Source: JANQRA01 sp035762545
GTDB taxonomy: Bacteria > Actinomycetota > Acidimicrobiia > Spongiisociales > ZC4RG35
Assembly: GCA_035762545.1 (NCBI GenBank)
Contig: DASTOM010000027.1
Location: 41,745 to 105,744, forward strand
Length of the DNA: 64,000 nt
Reading direction: 5' to 3'
Notes under the pieces: generated by a model
Databases searched by the model: none
Told to the model about the DNA's origin: nothing
What the model saw: the letters and a program-made list of their open reading frames with translations, nothing else
Shown here: positions 33,007-41,641 of the stretch, one piece after another
How positions within the stretch are numbered: the first letter of the stretch is position 1
How the letters are laid out: each line of letters opens with the position of its first letter
Program-made: the position numbers and the translations under genes

Positions 33007-34094
33007 TCGAGCCGGCTCACTCGCTAGCAAGGTTCCGCCTGGCTCTGCTGATCCTGTCGCCGGTTCTGCTCATGGCGCTGGTCTCCGTCGCGGTATCGGC
33101 CATCCTCCTGGGGAACCTAGGGCCTGCCGACGGCGCCGCCGCCGACGCCGGTCTGGCCCGGATCGGCGACGACCTGGCACTGGTCGTGGTTGCCGACGGT
33201 GTCGCCGAGATTGAATTGGCGAGATCGGCGATCGCCGACTGGGGTCTGCTGGCGCCGGCCATCGTGCTCGCCGTCGCAGCAGTCGGGGCCTGGCTGATCG
33301 CGGGGAGGGTGCATCGGAGGATCGAGACGGCGCGGACCCAGGTCCGTGTCGCAAACGCAGAGCGCCAGTCTCATCTGCAGGAGATCGCCCACGAGCTGAG
33401 GACCCCCCTCGCCGTCATGGGAACGAACCTCGAACTCGCCGGTTCTGGTGCCGATCCCGATCGTTACATCGACGCCGCCCAACGGGCCGTACTGCGGATG
33501 TCCCGAACCGTCGAAGACCTCGCCGGCCACGGTCAATTGGCTGTAGAAGAGGCAGGAGAGCCTGTCGATCTGGCTGTCGTGGCCGAGGCAGTAGCTGTGG
33601 AACACGTCGGACCGGGGAGCGCACGTGGCGTGTTCGTACGTTTGTCCGACGCCGGTCCGCTGATAGTCGACAAGGTCGATGCTGCCGCGATCCGCACGGT
33701 GGTCGGCAACTTCATGACCAACGCGATGCGCTTTGCCCCGAAGGGGTCGGTGGTGGGGCTCGACTGGGGGAAGCAGGGCGATTGGGCATGGCTCTCGGTC
33801 ACCGACCAGGGACCGGGTCTGGCCCCGCGTGACCATGCTCGGGTCTTCGAGCGGGGTTGGCAGGGCCCGCACGATCGCGACCGACGCGAGGGGTCGGGGC
33901 TGGGCATGGCCATCGCTCGACAGCTCGCAGAGGCCCAGGCAGGGCAGGTGACCATCGATTCCGAGGAGGGTGGTGGCTCCACGTTCGCCCTGTGGATCCC
34001 CCTCGATGACACGGCCGATCCTGAAACGATCATCGCCGCCGACGGGATCCACCCTCTGAGCCACCCTTGGGCGGAATCTCTGGCGACTGTTTGA
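33003..34094 (+). CDS. Sensor histidine kinase
   Basis: Membrane kinase of 363 aa. Two hydrophobic segments (about 12-37 and 80-100) enclose a very short extracytoplasmic loop of about 40 residues, then a HAMP-like stretch. H-box HELRTPLAV (about 130), N-box NFMTNAMRFAP, G1 DQGPGLAP and G2 GSGLGMAIA are intact. The tiny sensor loop suggests sensing in the membrane, as in envelope-stress kinases; the HtrA-like protease downstream supports this. The start ATG 33003 overlaps the regulator stop. Confidence 0.95.
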   Translation: MIEPAHSLARFRLALLILSPVLLMALVSVAVSAILLGNLGPADGAAADAGLARIGDDLALVVVADGVAEIELARSAIADWGLLAPAIVLAVAAVGAWLIAGRVHRRIETARTQVRVANAERQSHLQEIAHELRTPLAVMGTNLELAGSGADPDRYIDAAQRAVLRMSRTVEDLAGHGQLAVEEAGEPVDLAVVAEAVAVEHVGPGSARGVFVRLSDAGPLIVDKVDAAAIRTVVGNFMTNAMRFAPKGSVVGLDWGKQGDWAWLSVTDQGPGLAPRDHARVFERGWQGPHDRDRREGSGLGMAIARQLAEAQAGQVTIDSEEGGGSTFALWIPLDDTADPETIIAADGIHPLSHPWAESLATV

Positions 34095-34156
34095 CAGCGC
34101 TTTTAAAGCAGCCGCCATACGTTCCCGTCGTTCAGCACCCAACTGGAGGTTTTCCG

Positions 34157-35314
34157 TTGACCCAACTCGACTCCCGGCCGCCCTCATCGCGACCCAAGCG
34201 TCGCTCATGGCGCGATCTTCCCGCGTCACCTCCCGTCGGTGACACGCCCGACCCTGCGGACACCCGCATCCTCGAACCGGCTGCCCCGGTGCCACCGGCA
34301 CCACACGACCCCGCCCCGGCCGACGACAAGGGTCGCCCTCCCTGGTACGCGGTAGGGGTCGTCTCTGTTGTCGTCGTACTGCTCGCCGGTGGGATCTGGT
34401 TCTGGCAGCGTGACACCGCTGAAGGCACCACCCCGACGGTTGCCGCGACCGAAGCCGAGGCGGGAAGCCCCGGAGCGGTAGCCGAGGCGCTGGGCCCAGC
34501 AGTGGTTCACATCGAGATCCTCGGTGGTCTCGACGCCGGCGGCGGCGTCGGCTCCGGTGTCATCTACGACACGTCTGGCCTGGTTCTCACCGCACACCAC
34601 GTCGTCTCGTTCTCCGACGAGGTCACCATCAAGACGGCCGACGACCGCACCTTCAACGGACGGGTCGTGGGCCGTGCTCCCGAGCGTGACCTGGCTGTGG
34701 TCGCCCTCGACGACGCCACCGACCTGACTGCGGCCACCATCGCCGAGCCCGGGACCGTCGAAGTCGGTGAGCCGGCGATCGCCCTGGGCAGCCCGTTCGG
34801 ATTCCAGCAGTCGGTCACCGCAGGCATCATCTCCGGCCTCGACCGCGAGCTCGAGACTCCGGTCGGTCTCCTCACCGGGCTGATCCAGACAGACGCACCG
34901 ATCAACCCGGGCAACTCTGGCGGGCCCCTGGCGGATGCCGAGGCCAAAGTCATCGGGATCAACACCGCCATCGCCTCGATGTCGGGTGGCAACGACGGCG
35001 TTGGCTTCGCGGTCCCGGTCGAGGACTTCGACGACCTGATCTCTGAGGTCGAGGCCGCCGGTGGCGTCGACGCTCCGACCGTCCCGGCCCCCGACAGTGG
35101 CCCAATGGATTCGCTGATTCCCGGGCTGGAGGATCTCCTCCCCGGACTCGACGACCTCTTCAACCTCGACGACCCCAATGGCCCGCAGGGCCTTCCCGGG
35201 CTGGAGGACATGCTGGACGAGCTGTTCGGCCTCTCGGACATCCCCCCCGAGCTCCAGGAGCTCTTCGAAGGTCTGCTCGGCGTACCCGAGACGGGCGAAG
35301 GACAAGGATCATGA
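34157..35314 (+). CDS. HtrA/DegP-like membrane-anchored serine protease without PDZ domain
   Basis: Protein of 385 aa with a proline-rich cytosolic N-terminus, one membrane anchor (about residues 72-92, VVSVVVVLLAGGIWFW) and an external trypsin-like domain. Triad: His in LTAHHVV (about 148), Asp in ERDLAVV (about 178), Ser in GNSGGPL (about 254). No PDZ domain follows; instead there is an acidic, leucine-rich tail (GLEDLLPGLDDLFNLDD). TTG 34157 is used because GGAGG sits eight bases upstream. Likely envelope quality control; part of the stress module with the two-component system. Overlaps the MoxR gene by ATGA. Confidence 0.92.
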   Translation: MTQLDSRPPSSRPKRRSWRDLPASPPVGDTPDPADTRILEPAAPVPPAPHDPAPADDKGRPPWYAVGVVSVVVVLLAGGIWFWQRDTAEGTTPTVAATEAEAGSPGAVAEALGPAVVHIEILGGLDAGGGVGSGVIYDTSGLVLTAHHVVSFSDEVTIKTADDRTFNGRVVGRAPERDLAVVALDDATDLTAATIAEPGTVEVGEPAIALGSPFGFQQSVTAGIISGLDRELETPVGLLTGLIQTDAPINPGNSGGPLADAEAKVIGINTAIASMSGGNDGVGFAVPVEDFDDLISEVEAAGGVDAPTVPAPDSGPMDSLIPGLEDLLPGLDDLFNLDDPNGPQGLPGLEDMLDELFGLSDIPPELQELFEGLLGVPETGEGQGS

Positions 35315-36345
35315 CCCAAGAAACCACAACGACCATTTTCGACAGCCACGGGCTCCACGCCACTCAGCTACGTGAGGTGAGCGCCGAGCTGCAACGGGTG
35401 ATCGTCGGCCAGGAGCGGGTGCTCGAGCGGGTGCTCGTGGCCCTCCTCGCCGGTGGGCACTGTCTCCTCGAAGGCGTTCCCGGCTTGGGCAAGACGCTCA
35501 CCGTCTCGACCCTGGCCAAGGCGCTTGGCGGCACCTTCACCAGGATCCAGTTCACCCCCGACCTTCTTCCGTCCGACATCGTGGGCACCCGGATCTACCG
35601 GCCTTCGACGGAGTCCTTCGACGTCGAGCTCGGGCCGGTCTTCGCCAACTTCGTGTTGGCCGACGAGATCAACCGCGCCCCGGCGAAGGTCCAGTCCGCT
35701 CTTCTCGAGGTGATGGCCGAGCGCCAGATCTCGGTCGGCGGGACGACGTACGAGCTCCCGGCTCCCTTCCTGGTGCTCGCCACCCAGAACCCGATCGAGT
35801 CGGAGGGTGTCTACCCCCTGCCCGAGGCGCAGCGCGACCGCTTTCTCATGCGCATCCCGGTCGACTATCCGACCGCCGCAGAGGAGCACACCATCGTCGA
35901 GCGGTCGGCCGGGCATGTTCCGGCACCCAGTCCGATTCTGTCCACCGAGGACGTGGCCGGTCTGCAACGGGCAGCCAACGAGGTGTATGTCGACGCCGCG
36001 GTGCAGGACTACGCCATCAGGCTCGTTCTCGCCACCCGTCACCCTTCCGAGCACAAGGTCGACATCGAAGGCCTGCTCGCCTACGGAGCCAGCCCCCGCG
36101 CCAGTATCGGTCTGATCAGCGCCGGCAAGGCCCTCGCCTTGTTGCGTGGTCGCGACCACGTCCTTCCCCAGGACGTGTACGACATCGCCTACGACGTGCT
36201 CAACCATCGTCTCGTGTTGTCCTTCGACGCTGTCGCCGATGGCGTCTCGGTCGACGATGTACTCGTCGAGGTCCTGACCACGGTCGTGGCGCCCCGGCTT
36301 TCGACATCGCAGCTCATGGGCAGCCGTTCGTCTCTGGTGGGCTGA
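35311..36345 (+). CDS. MoxR-family AAA+ ATPase
   Basis: ATPase of 344 aa with Walker A GVPGLGKT (about 53), Walker B FVLADEINRAP (about 113), sensor 1 LATQNP and the C-terminal lid domain. MoxR proteins act as chaperones that insert metals or assemble VWA-domain partners. It is followed, with overlaps, by the DUF58 and VWA genes, the standard MoxR-DUF58-BatA arrangement. Confidence 0.95.
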   Translation: MTQETTTTIFDSHGLHATQLREVSAELQRVIVGQERVLERVLVALLAGGHCLLEGVPGLGKTLTVSTLAKALGGTFTRIQFTPDLLPSDIVGTRIYRPSTESFDVELGPVFANFVLADEINRAPAKVQSALLEVMAERQISVGGTTYELPAPFLVLATQNPIESEGVYPLPEAQRDRFLMRIPVDYPTAAEEHTIVERSAGHVPAPSPILSTEDVAGLQRAANEVYVDAAVQDYAIRLVLATRHPSEHKVDIEGLLAYGASPRASIGLISAGKALALLRGRDHVLPQDVYDIAYDVLNHRLVLSFDAVADGVSVDDVLVEVLTTVVAPRLSTSQLMGSRSSLVG

Positions 36346-37313
36346 TGTTCTCACGAAAGAACCGTCCACCTTCGGGCGTGCAGCCGATCCCGCGTGGCGC
36401 TGGGGTGACTCCGCCTTCCCAGGTCCCGGTGGAGCGACTCCGACTCACCGTGATGCAGAGGCTCGACGGTCTCCTCTCAGGTGACTACGGAGGCCTCTTT
36501 CCCGGCCACGGCTCAGAGCGAGGTGAGGCGAGACCATATGTGCCCGGAGACGACCCCCGGCACATCGACTGGGCGGTGACCGCCCGCAACCACGAGCCAC
36601 ATGTGCGCGACATGATCGCCGACCACGAGTTGGACGTGTGGATCGTGCTCGACTCGTCGTCCAGCCTCGGGTTCGGCACGGGTCTCACGTCGAAGCACGA
36701 GATCGCCTGGTCGGTCGCCGGCGCATTCGGCTTGCTGGCCTCCACAGGCGGCAATCGGGTCGGTGCAGTAAAGACGACTGTGGCTGAGGGCAAGTCCCGA
36801 CCACAGGTCTTCCCGGCACGGGGAGGGTCGGCACATACCGCCGCCGTTCTCACCGGGCTTCGCACCGAGCCACTCGAGGGTGTGACAGGTGACCTTGCCG
36901 GGTCACTCGACCTCGTGGCTCGTTCGGCGACCCGCCGGGGGATGGTCGTGGTCATTTCCGACTTCCTCGGCGAGGACGGTTGGGAGCGGGCGCTGCGGCG
37001 TCTCGCCTCCCGTCACGAGGTGATCGCCGTCGAAGTCATCGACCCGAGGGAGATCGACATCCCCGACGTCGGTCTCGTCGCCGTCGTGGATCCCGAGACC
37101 GGTGAACGGCGTCTGCTCGACACCGGTAGCGACTCGGTTCGCGACGCCTATGCCCGAGTGTCTGAGGAGCGTCGGGCCGATGTGGCGTCGGCGCTCAAGC
37201 GGGCAGGGGCGGATCATCTGGTCCTGCGCACCGACGGCGACTGGGTGCTCGATTTCGTCCGCTTCGTTTCGAGTCGCAAGACGCGGCTCATGTCGGCGAG
37301 GAGGTCGGCCTGA
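36345..37313 (+). CDS. DUF58-domain protein
   Basis: Protein of 322 aa typical of MoxR partners. The DUF58 signature RPYVPGDDPRHIDWAVTARNHEPHVRD (shown in part by YVPGDDPRHIDW, about 65) is followed by a degenerate VWA-like strand IVLDSSSSLGFG (about 103). No membrane segment, so cytosolic. One-base overlap with MoxR and with the following VWA gene. Confidence 0.92.
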   Translation: MFSRKNRPPSGVQPIPRGAGVTPPSQVPVERLRLTVMQRLDGLLSGDYGGLFPGHGSERGEARPYVPGDDPRHIDWAVTARNHEPHVRDMIADHELDVWIVLDSSSSLGFGTGLTSKHEIAWSVAGAFGLLASTGGNRVGAVKTTVAEGKSRPQVFPARGGSAHTAAVLTGLRTEPLEGVTGDLAGSLDLVARSATRRGMVVVISDFLGEDGWERALRRLASRHEVIAVEVIDPREIDIPDVGLVAVVDPETGERRLLDTGSDSVRDAYARVSEERRADVASALKRAGADHLVLRTDGDWVLDFVRFVSSRKTRLMSARRSA

Positions 37314-38293
37314 TGGAAAACCTCTCATTCCTCGTCCCCGGGCGTCTGGCGCTTCTCCTGCTGCCTCTCGCTCTGACCATCGGCTATCTGCTGCTGGCAG
37401 CGAGGCGGCGGAAGTACGCACTTCGCTTCACCACAGTTGGGATGCTGGACAAGGTGGCCCCGGATAGATCGGGCTGGAGACGCCATCTGACCGCCTTCGG
37501 TCTGATCGTTGCGGTCGTCGTGGCCACGCTCGGGTTCGCCAAGCCGGTGATCGCCGGGGAGGTCATGTCCGATTCGAAACTCGTCGTGCTGGCCATCGAC
37601 ACGTCGATCTCCATGGAGGCGACCGATGTGTCGCCGAGCCGGGTGGACGCCGCACGTGAGGCCGCGGGTGTGTTCCTCGATTCGGTTCCGGAAGGCGTGG
37701 CGGTGGGGGTCGTGATCTTCGACGGCAACGCCCGGCAGCTGATAGCCCCCACGACGAAGCTAGACGCCGTCCGTGGTGTCATCGACCGGGCGGTCACCCT
37801 CGACAACCTCGGAGAGGGCACCGCCATAGGGGAGGCCGTCTTCCTGGGGATCGACGCGATCGAGAGCAACCTCGTTACCCAGGACGATGCGGTCTCCGAG
37901 GAGTCGGTGGGGACGATCGTGCTTCTCTCCGACGGCGACAACACGATGGGCCGGCCCAACGACGAGGCCGCTTCTGCTGCCCGAGCCGCCGGGATCCCGG
38001 TCCACACGATCGCCTTCGGGACTGATTCGGGCACCATCGATGATCCGATTGCGGGAACGGTGCCGGTCCCTGTGAACGAGGCCGCCCTCGAACAGTTGGC
38101 TCATCAGACCGATGGTCAGGCGATGACCGCAGCCACGGCCGATCAGCTGAGCCAGGTCTACGAGAGTCTGGGGCAGTCGGTCACCGTCGAGCGTGAGCAG
38201 GTGGAGATCACCGACTGGTTCGCCGGCGCCGCCATGGCCGTGCTCTGTCTCGCCGGCCTGGGCTCCCTTCTCTGGTCGGGACGTCTCCCCTAG
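37313..38293 (+). CDS. VWA-domain membrane protein (BatA-like)
   Basis: Protein of 326 aa. Membrane segments at about 7-27, 57-75 and a C-terminal one at about 303-322 flank an external VWA domain. The MIDAS metal motif DTSISM (about 96), Thr and Asp (LLSDGDN, about 204) are present, so metal-dependent binding is likely. Partner of the MoxR ATPase. Ends just before a strong terminator. Confidence 0.93.
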   Translation: MENLSFLVPGRLALLLLPLALTIGYLLLAARRRKYALRFTTVGMLDKVAPDRSGWRRHLTAFGLIVAVVVATLGFAKPVIAGEVMSDSKLVVLAIDTSISMEATDVSPSRVDAAREAAGVFLDSVPEGVAVGVVIFDGNARQLIAPTTKLDAVRGVIDRAVTLDNLGEGTAIGEAVFLGIDAIESNLVTQDDAVSEESVGTIVLLSDGDNTMGRPNDEAASAARAAGIPVHTIAFGTDSGTIDDPIAGTVPVPVNEAALEQLAHQTDGQAMTAATADQLSQVYESLGQSVTVEREQVEITDWFAGAAMAVLCLAGLGSLLWSGRLP

Positions 38294-38301
38294 CCAGAAA
38301 T

Positions 38302-38356
38302 CCGCGACCCAGGGCTGTAGACACCGCTGAGCGACGTCTACCGCCCTGGGTCGCGG
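38302..38356. terminator. Long bidirectional terminator hairpin
   Basis: CCGCGACCCAGGGC (38302-38315) pairs with GCCCTGGGTCGCGG (38343-38356), and inside it GTAGAC (38317-38322) with GTCTAC (38336-38341): 20 pairs with one mismatch. It separates the convergent VWA operon and the minus-strand cluster. Confidence 0.88.
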
Positions 38357-38376
38357 TGACTAGACCCCGCCGGGGG

Positions 38377-38631
38377 TCACTCCTCTTCGGATGCGACCTC
38401 TTCGGTGGTGGGCTCGGACCGTGCGCTCCATGTGTCGCGCGCCGCCACCAGCCCCTCATCGATCGCCTTGCCCAACTGGGCCGCTGCCTCCTTGGCGGCC
38501 TCGAGGGTCTTCATACGCGAGCCCTTGGTCCCTTCCCATGCGGCGCGCAAAGCCTCCGTGGTGCGGTTGAGGGCGGCTTCGGCCTCGTCGACCCATTTCT
38601 GGAAGTCGCTGGCCTGCTGCTCTTCGGTCAT
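38377..38631 (-). CDS. Small alpha-helical protein of unknown function
   Basis: Protein of 84 aa, rich in Ala, Glu and Lys, predicted to be helical and possibly coiled (DFQKWVDEAEAALNRTTEALRA) with an acidic end TTEEVASEEE. No recognised family. ATG 38631 overlaps the flavodoxin stop by ATGA, so it is coupled to it. Confidence 0.7.
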   Translation of the reverse strand: MTEEQQASDFQKWVDEAEAALNRTTEALRAAWEGTKGSRMKTLEAAKEAAAQLGKAIDEGLVAARDTWSARSEPTTEEVASEEE

Positions 38632-39185
38632 TTCGCTCCGATCCTTTCGTTCGAATGTTCTTGGGCGGCCACCCGCTGTGAGGTCAGTGCCTCTGCGATC
38701 CCGTCGGCCCAAGCCTCGATCTCGGTCCAGTCCCGGAAGTCGCCCTCGGAGGCCTTCACAGCGACGAGTATCGCCCGCTCTCCGAAGCTGAGGACGCTCT
38801 TGTCCACCTTTCCGGAGAAGATCTTGTGATCCTCGGGATTCGTTGCCTCTGACACTTGAGCCACGTCGACCGGGTCTTCTTCGGGCTTGGGTGGATCACC
38901 GATGGGCCCGCTGGAGAAGAGCCAGACGGGCCTGTCGCCCTTCTCGTCTCCGATCCTGAGTGCAAGTGACCTGGCGGGTTTCGTCCAGTGACCGGCATAG
39001 ACCGCGCTCCCGATGACGAAGGCTTCGTATTCGGTGAGGTCTCCGACGTCTTCGGGGTCGATCGTCTCCGCCTGCATGCCTGATACGGCCAATCGAGTCG
39101 CGATGCGAGACGCGATCTCGGCGGTGGAGCCATGCTTAGACCCCGCGGACACCAGGACTTTCGCTCCGTGGGTTGTGTTGTTCAT
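38628..39185 (-). CDS. Flavodoxin-domain protein (HemG-like)
   Basis: Protein of 185 aa with an FMN phosphate-binding loop SAGSKHGSTAEIA (about 13-25) and the flavin-contact segments GSAVYAGHW (about 57) and LFSSGPIGD (about 89). This resembles menaquinone-dependent protoporphyrinogen oxidase (HemG) or related flavodoxins. Cytosolic. Coupled to the small helical gene. Confidence 0.85.
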   Translation of the reverse strand: MNNTTHGAKVLVSAGSKHGSTAEIASRIATRLAVSGMQAETIDPEDVGDLTEYEAFVIGSAVYAGHWTKPARSLALRIGDEKGDRPVWLFSSGPIGDPPKPEEDPVDVAQVSEATNPEDHKIFSGKVDKSVLSFGERAILVAVKASEGDFRDWTEIEAWADGIAEALTSQRVAAQEHSNERIGAK

Positions 39186-39245
39186 ATGGTTCCGATCGTC
39201 GTGAGGCCCCGGCCCTTGGCGGTCCGGGGCCTCATTGTCATTCCC

Positions 39246-39461
39246 TCAGACGTGTTCGCTCCGGTCGGTGGGACCAGACCGGGTCGTCAAAGCGCCGAAT
39301 GTGATCACGGCACCGACGAGTATCACCACGATGGGTGCCAGGTAGGCCAGATTCAGACTGGCCATCTCCCACCATCCGAAACCGACGGCGGTGATTGCCG
39401 CGCCGGCAATGGTGAGCACCAGACCCCAAGCGAATGTTGCGAAATGAAAACGCTCATCCAT
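39246..39461 (-). CDS. Small membrane protein, two transmembrane helices
   Basis: Protein of 71 aa with hydrophobic stretches at about 9-29 and 38-58 and a polar C-terminus. No family recognised. Overlaps the LiaF-like gene by eight bases, so it belongs to the envelope cluster. Confidence 0.7.
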   Translation of the reverse strand: MDERFHFATFAWGLVLTIAGAAITAVGFGWWEMASLNLAYLAPIVVILVGAVITFGALTTRSGPTDRSEHV

Positions 39462-40101
39462 TGCGGACCTCCACTCTGCCGGTGAACACTTCCAGATCGA
39501 GATGCAGTCGAGCCGACGCATCGTCGTATCCGGGTGTCTCGTAGCTGTTCTCGACACCGACCCCATCGATGACCTGGTCGAAGATCGCGATCTGGCCTGC
39601 GCCAGCCCTCGCTTCGACCGCCACATCGAGTCCGTCGGGGACCTCGACGATGAGCTCGCCGGTCCCGACGCTCGCGTCGAGCCGGGCCATCTGGTCCAGG
39701 TCGAGGTTGCTCAGGTCGATCACCAGCTTGCCCATGGCGAGGTTGTAGTCGGCACTGATCTCGTCGACGCTGTCGATGACGATCGTCCTGTCGCCGATCC
39801 CGCCCTGGAACCCCTCGAATGGAGCAAGGGCGGTCAGGGTGGCGAAAAGACCCAGGACAGTGCCCAGGATGATCAGCCCGACGTGGGCGCTCTCTCGCGC
39901 CAGGATCATCAACGCGATTCCCGTGACCATGGTGGCGATGCCCAGCACGGCCGTGACCGACAGGTCCACCCATCCGAGACGCTCCACCAGCCACAGGATC
40001 CCGATGATCAGGATGACTCCGCCGGCGACGAGTTGCGCCACCGGATGGCGCCTGGGCTGGACGGGTGTCTCGACGGTCGTTGGCTTCTCAGTGAGAGTCA
40101 T
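39454..40101 (-). CDS. LiaF-like membrane protein
   Basis: Protein of 215 aa with four hydrophobic helices (about 22-42, 47-65, 70-85 and nearby) then a repeated-strand domain (SADYNLAMGKLVIDLSNLDLD, IGTGELIVEVP-like repeats) resembling LiaF/DUF2154 adhesin-like domains. LiaF proteins modulate envelope-stress kinases. Overlaps the PspC gene by 14 bases. Confidence 0.8.
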   Translation of the reverse strand: MTLTEKPTTVETPVQPRRHPVAQLVAGGVILIIGILWLVERLGWVDLSVTAVLGIATMVTGIALMILARESAHVGLIILGTVLGLFATLTALAPFEGFQGGIGDRTIVIDSVDEISADYNLAMGKLVIDLSNLDLDQMARLDASVGTGELIVEVPDGLDVAVEARAGAGQIAIFDQVIDGVGVENSYETPGYDDASARLHLDLEVFTGRVEVRNG

Positions 40102-40522
40102 GGTTCAGACCTCCCAGCAATAGGGCCAGGCCTCCGGCCACCAGGATCACGGGCCATACGTACTGGCCCATCCAGGGAGCGATGGTGTTCACCAACGCGA
40201 CCGTGCCGACGACCATGAAGACAAGGCCGAGGATCGCTGCCCCCGGCACCTGCTTGCGCCCGGGGTTCGCCGGCGGGGCGTACCCGTCGGGTCGTGGCTG
40301 AAGGATCAGCCACATCAGCAGATAGATGAGTACGCCGGACCCGCCAGCGAGGGCGAGGACGACGAACCCCAATCGAAACCAGACGGGGTCCACCGCAAAG
40401 TACTCGCCGAGGCCACCACAGACTCCTGCGATGACTCTCTGCTCGTTGCTGCGGTAGAGATGTCTCGTCTCTTCGGTCCGAGCCGGAGTCGTCTCCGACG
40501 TCGACTCAGATGCAACAGGCAT
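40088..40522 (-). CDS. PspC-domain protein
   Basis: Protein of 144 aa. The PspC signature is clear: LYRSNEQRVIAGVCGGLGEYF (shown in part by RVIAGVCGGLGEYF, about 29-42), then WFRLGFVVLALAGGSGVLIYLLMWLI membrane segment, with two more hydrophobic stretches at the end. Belongs to phage-shock envelope stress responses. Four-base gap from the next gene upstream. Confidence 0.92.
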   Translation of the reverse strand: MPVASESTSETTPARTEETRHLYRSNEQRVIAGVCGGLGEYFAVDPVWFRLGFVVLALAGGSGVLIYLLMWLILQPRPDGYAPPANPGRKQVPGAAILGLVFMVVGTVALVNTIAPWMGQYVWPVILVAGGLALLLGGLNHDSH

Positions 40523-40525
40523 CGG

Positions 40526-40978
40526 TTACCTCCTTTCAGTTTTTCGTGTCGCCTCGAGCAGCTTGACTGCCTCGGCGAACGCGCCGATGCCGGCTCCAAC
40601 CATCGCCAGGATCAGGACGACCCTCGTGGCGATCTCCCAGTTGAAGTCGTAGTTGGAGAAGTCGAATGGGAAGACACTGAGGATCTGGTACGTGACGAAG
40701 ATCGAGATGGAGTTGACCACGAGCTGGCCGCCCGCCTTTATCACGGGCTCGTCGTCGAACTGGTAGATCAGATTGGCGATGATCGAAGCCACCAATGAGA
40801 AGTTGATCCACGGGATGACCAGGGTGAAGTCCTCGGTGAGGAAGGGGAGCCATCCCCATTCCAAGATGTTGTTCGTGACGAAGAGCATCACGAGGTTCAC
40901 CAGAACCGCAATGGCGTAACCGAACCGTCGCCCCGCCGTCTTCAGCTCGGGGCTGACGTCGAACTGAGTCGTTGTCAT
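40526..40978 (-). CDS. Four-helix membrane protein of unknown function
   Basis: Protein of 150 aa with hydrophobic segments at about 21-37, 53-72, 83-101 and 116-136. Start ATG 40978 is preceded by GGAGG (GCAGGAGGTCGAA). First gene of the minus-strand cluster. No family assigned. Confidence 0.75.
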   Translation of the reverse strand: MTTTQFDVSPELKTAGRRFGYAIAVLVNLVMLFVTNNILEWGWLPFLTEDFTLVIPWINFSLVASIIANLIYQFDDEPVIKAGGQLVVNSISIFVTYQILSVFPFDFSNYDFNWEIATRVVLILAMVGAGIGAFAEAVKLLEATRKTERR

Positions 40979-41149
40979 TTCGACCTCCTGCCTTCATCAC
41001 CATTGGACAGGGCCGGTACCCGGGGGGCCAAGGGCCAAAAGTCACCTTTGCCGAGGCCGATGCCTCGCATCGTCCCGACGAAACGGGCATTCCGCCTCTG
41101 GCTCGCCTCGCCGCCCCTGACGCAGCATTCGGAGTGAAAGGAGTTGAAG

Positions 41150-41641
41150 TTGTCTACTGCTTCCCACCCAGGGGCCTCTGTGCAACGAAGGTCCCGACAT
41201 CTGCCAGGCACGATCATCTCGCTCGTCGTACTGCTTGGTGTCCTGACCGTCGGAGCGATTCAGGGCGGCGTCGCCATGGTGGCCGATCCGACTGAACCGC
41301 TCGGCATGCCCACCAGCTACCTCGAGCGAACTCCCATCGACGACTACGTCCTTCCCGGGCTGTTCTTGCTCGGGATCGCCATCGCGAGCGTCCTGACCTC
41401 GGTTGGCCTCGTTCTCGACTGGCGTTGGGGTTGGGCTCGTGCAATCGAGCACGGCGTCGGGTTCCGCTGGCCGTGGATAGGGGCGGTCGCAATCGGCTCG
41501 ATTCTTCTCGTCTTCGAGATCATCGAGCTGTTCCTCGTCCCGTTTCATCCGGTCATGCACCCGCTCCTGATCACAGGCTCGTTGGCCATCATCGGCCTGG
41601 CGTTGACCTCGTCTGCCAGAGAGCATCTGGCGGTCGACTGA
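41150..41641 (+). CDS. Membrane protein of unknown function
   Basis: Protein of 163 aa with four hydrophobic segments (about 20-43, 64-84, 107-127 and 135-150). TTG 41150 is chosen over TTG 41144 because AAGGAG lies six bases before 41150 and touches 41144. It ends directly before the hydrolase gene (TGA-ATG adjacent), so both are one transcript. Confidence 0.75.
   Translation: MSTASHPGASVQRRSRHLPGTIISLVVLLGVLTVGAIQGGVAMVADPTEPLGMPTSYLERTPIDDYVLPGLFLLGIAIASVLTSVGLVLDWRWGWARAIEHGVGFRWPWIGAVAIGSILLVFEIIELFLVPFHPVMHPLLITGSLAIIGLALTSSAREHLAVD

Noticed and set aside
34091..34121. TTGACA (34091) as -35 of a promoter for the HtrA-like gene
   Set aside because: No acceptable -10 at 16-19 bases; the GCTTTTAAAGC dyad there is too weak to name.
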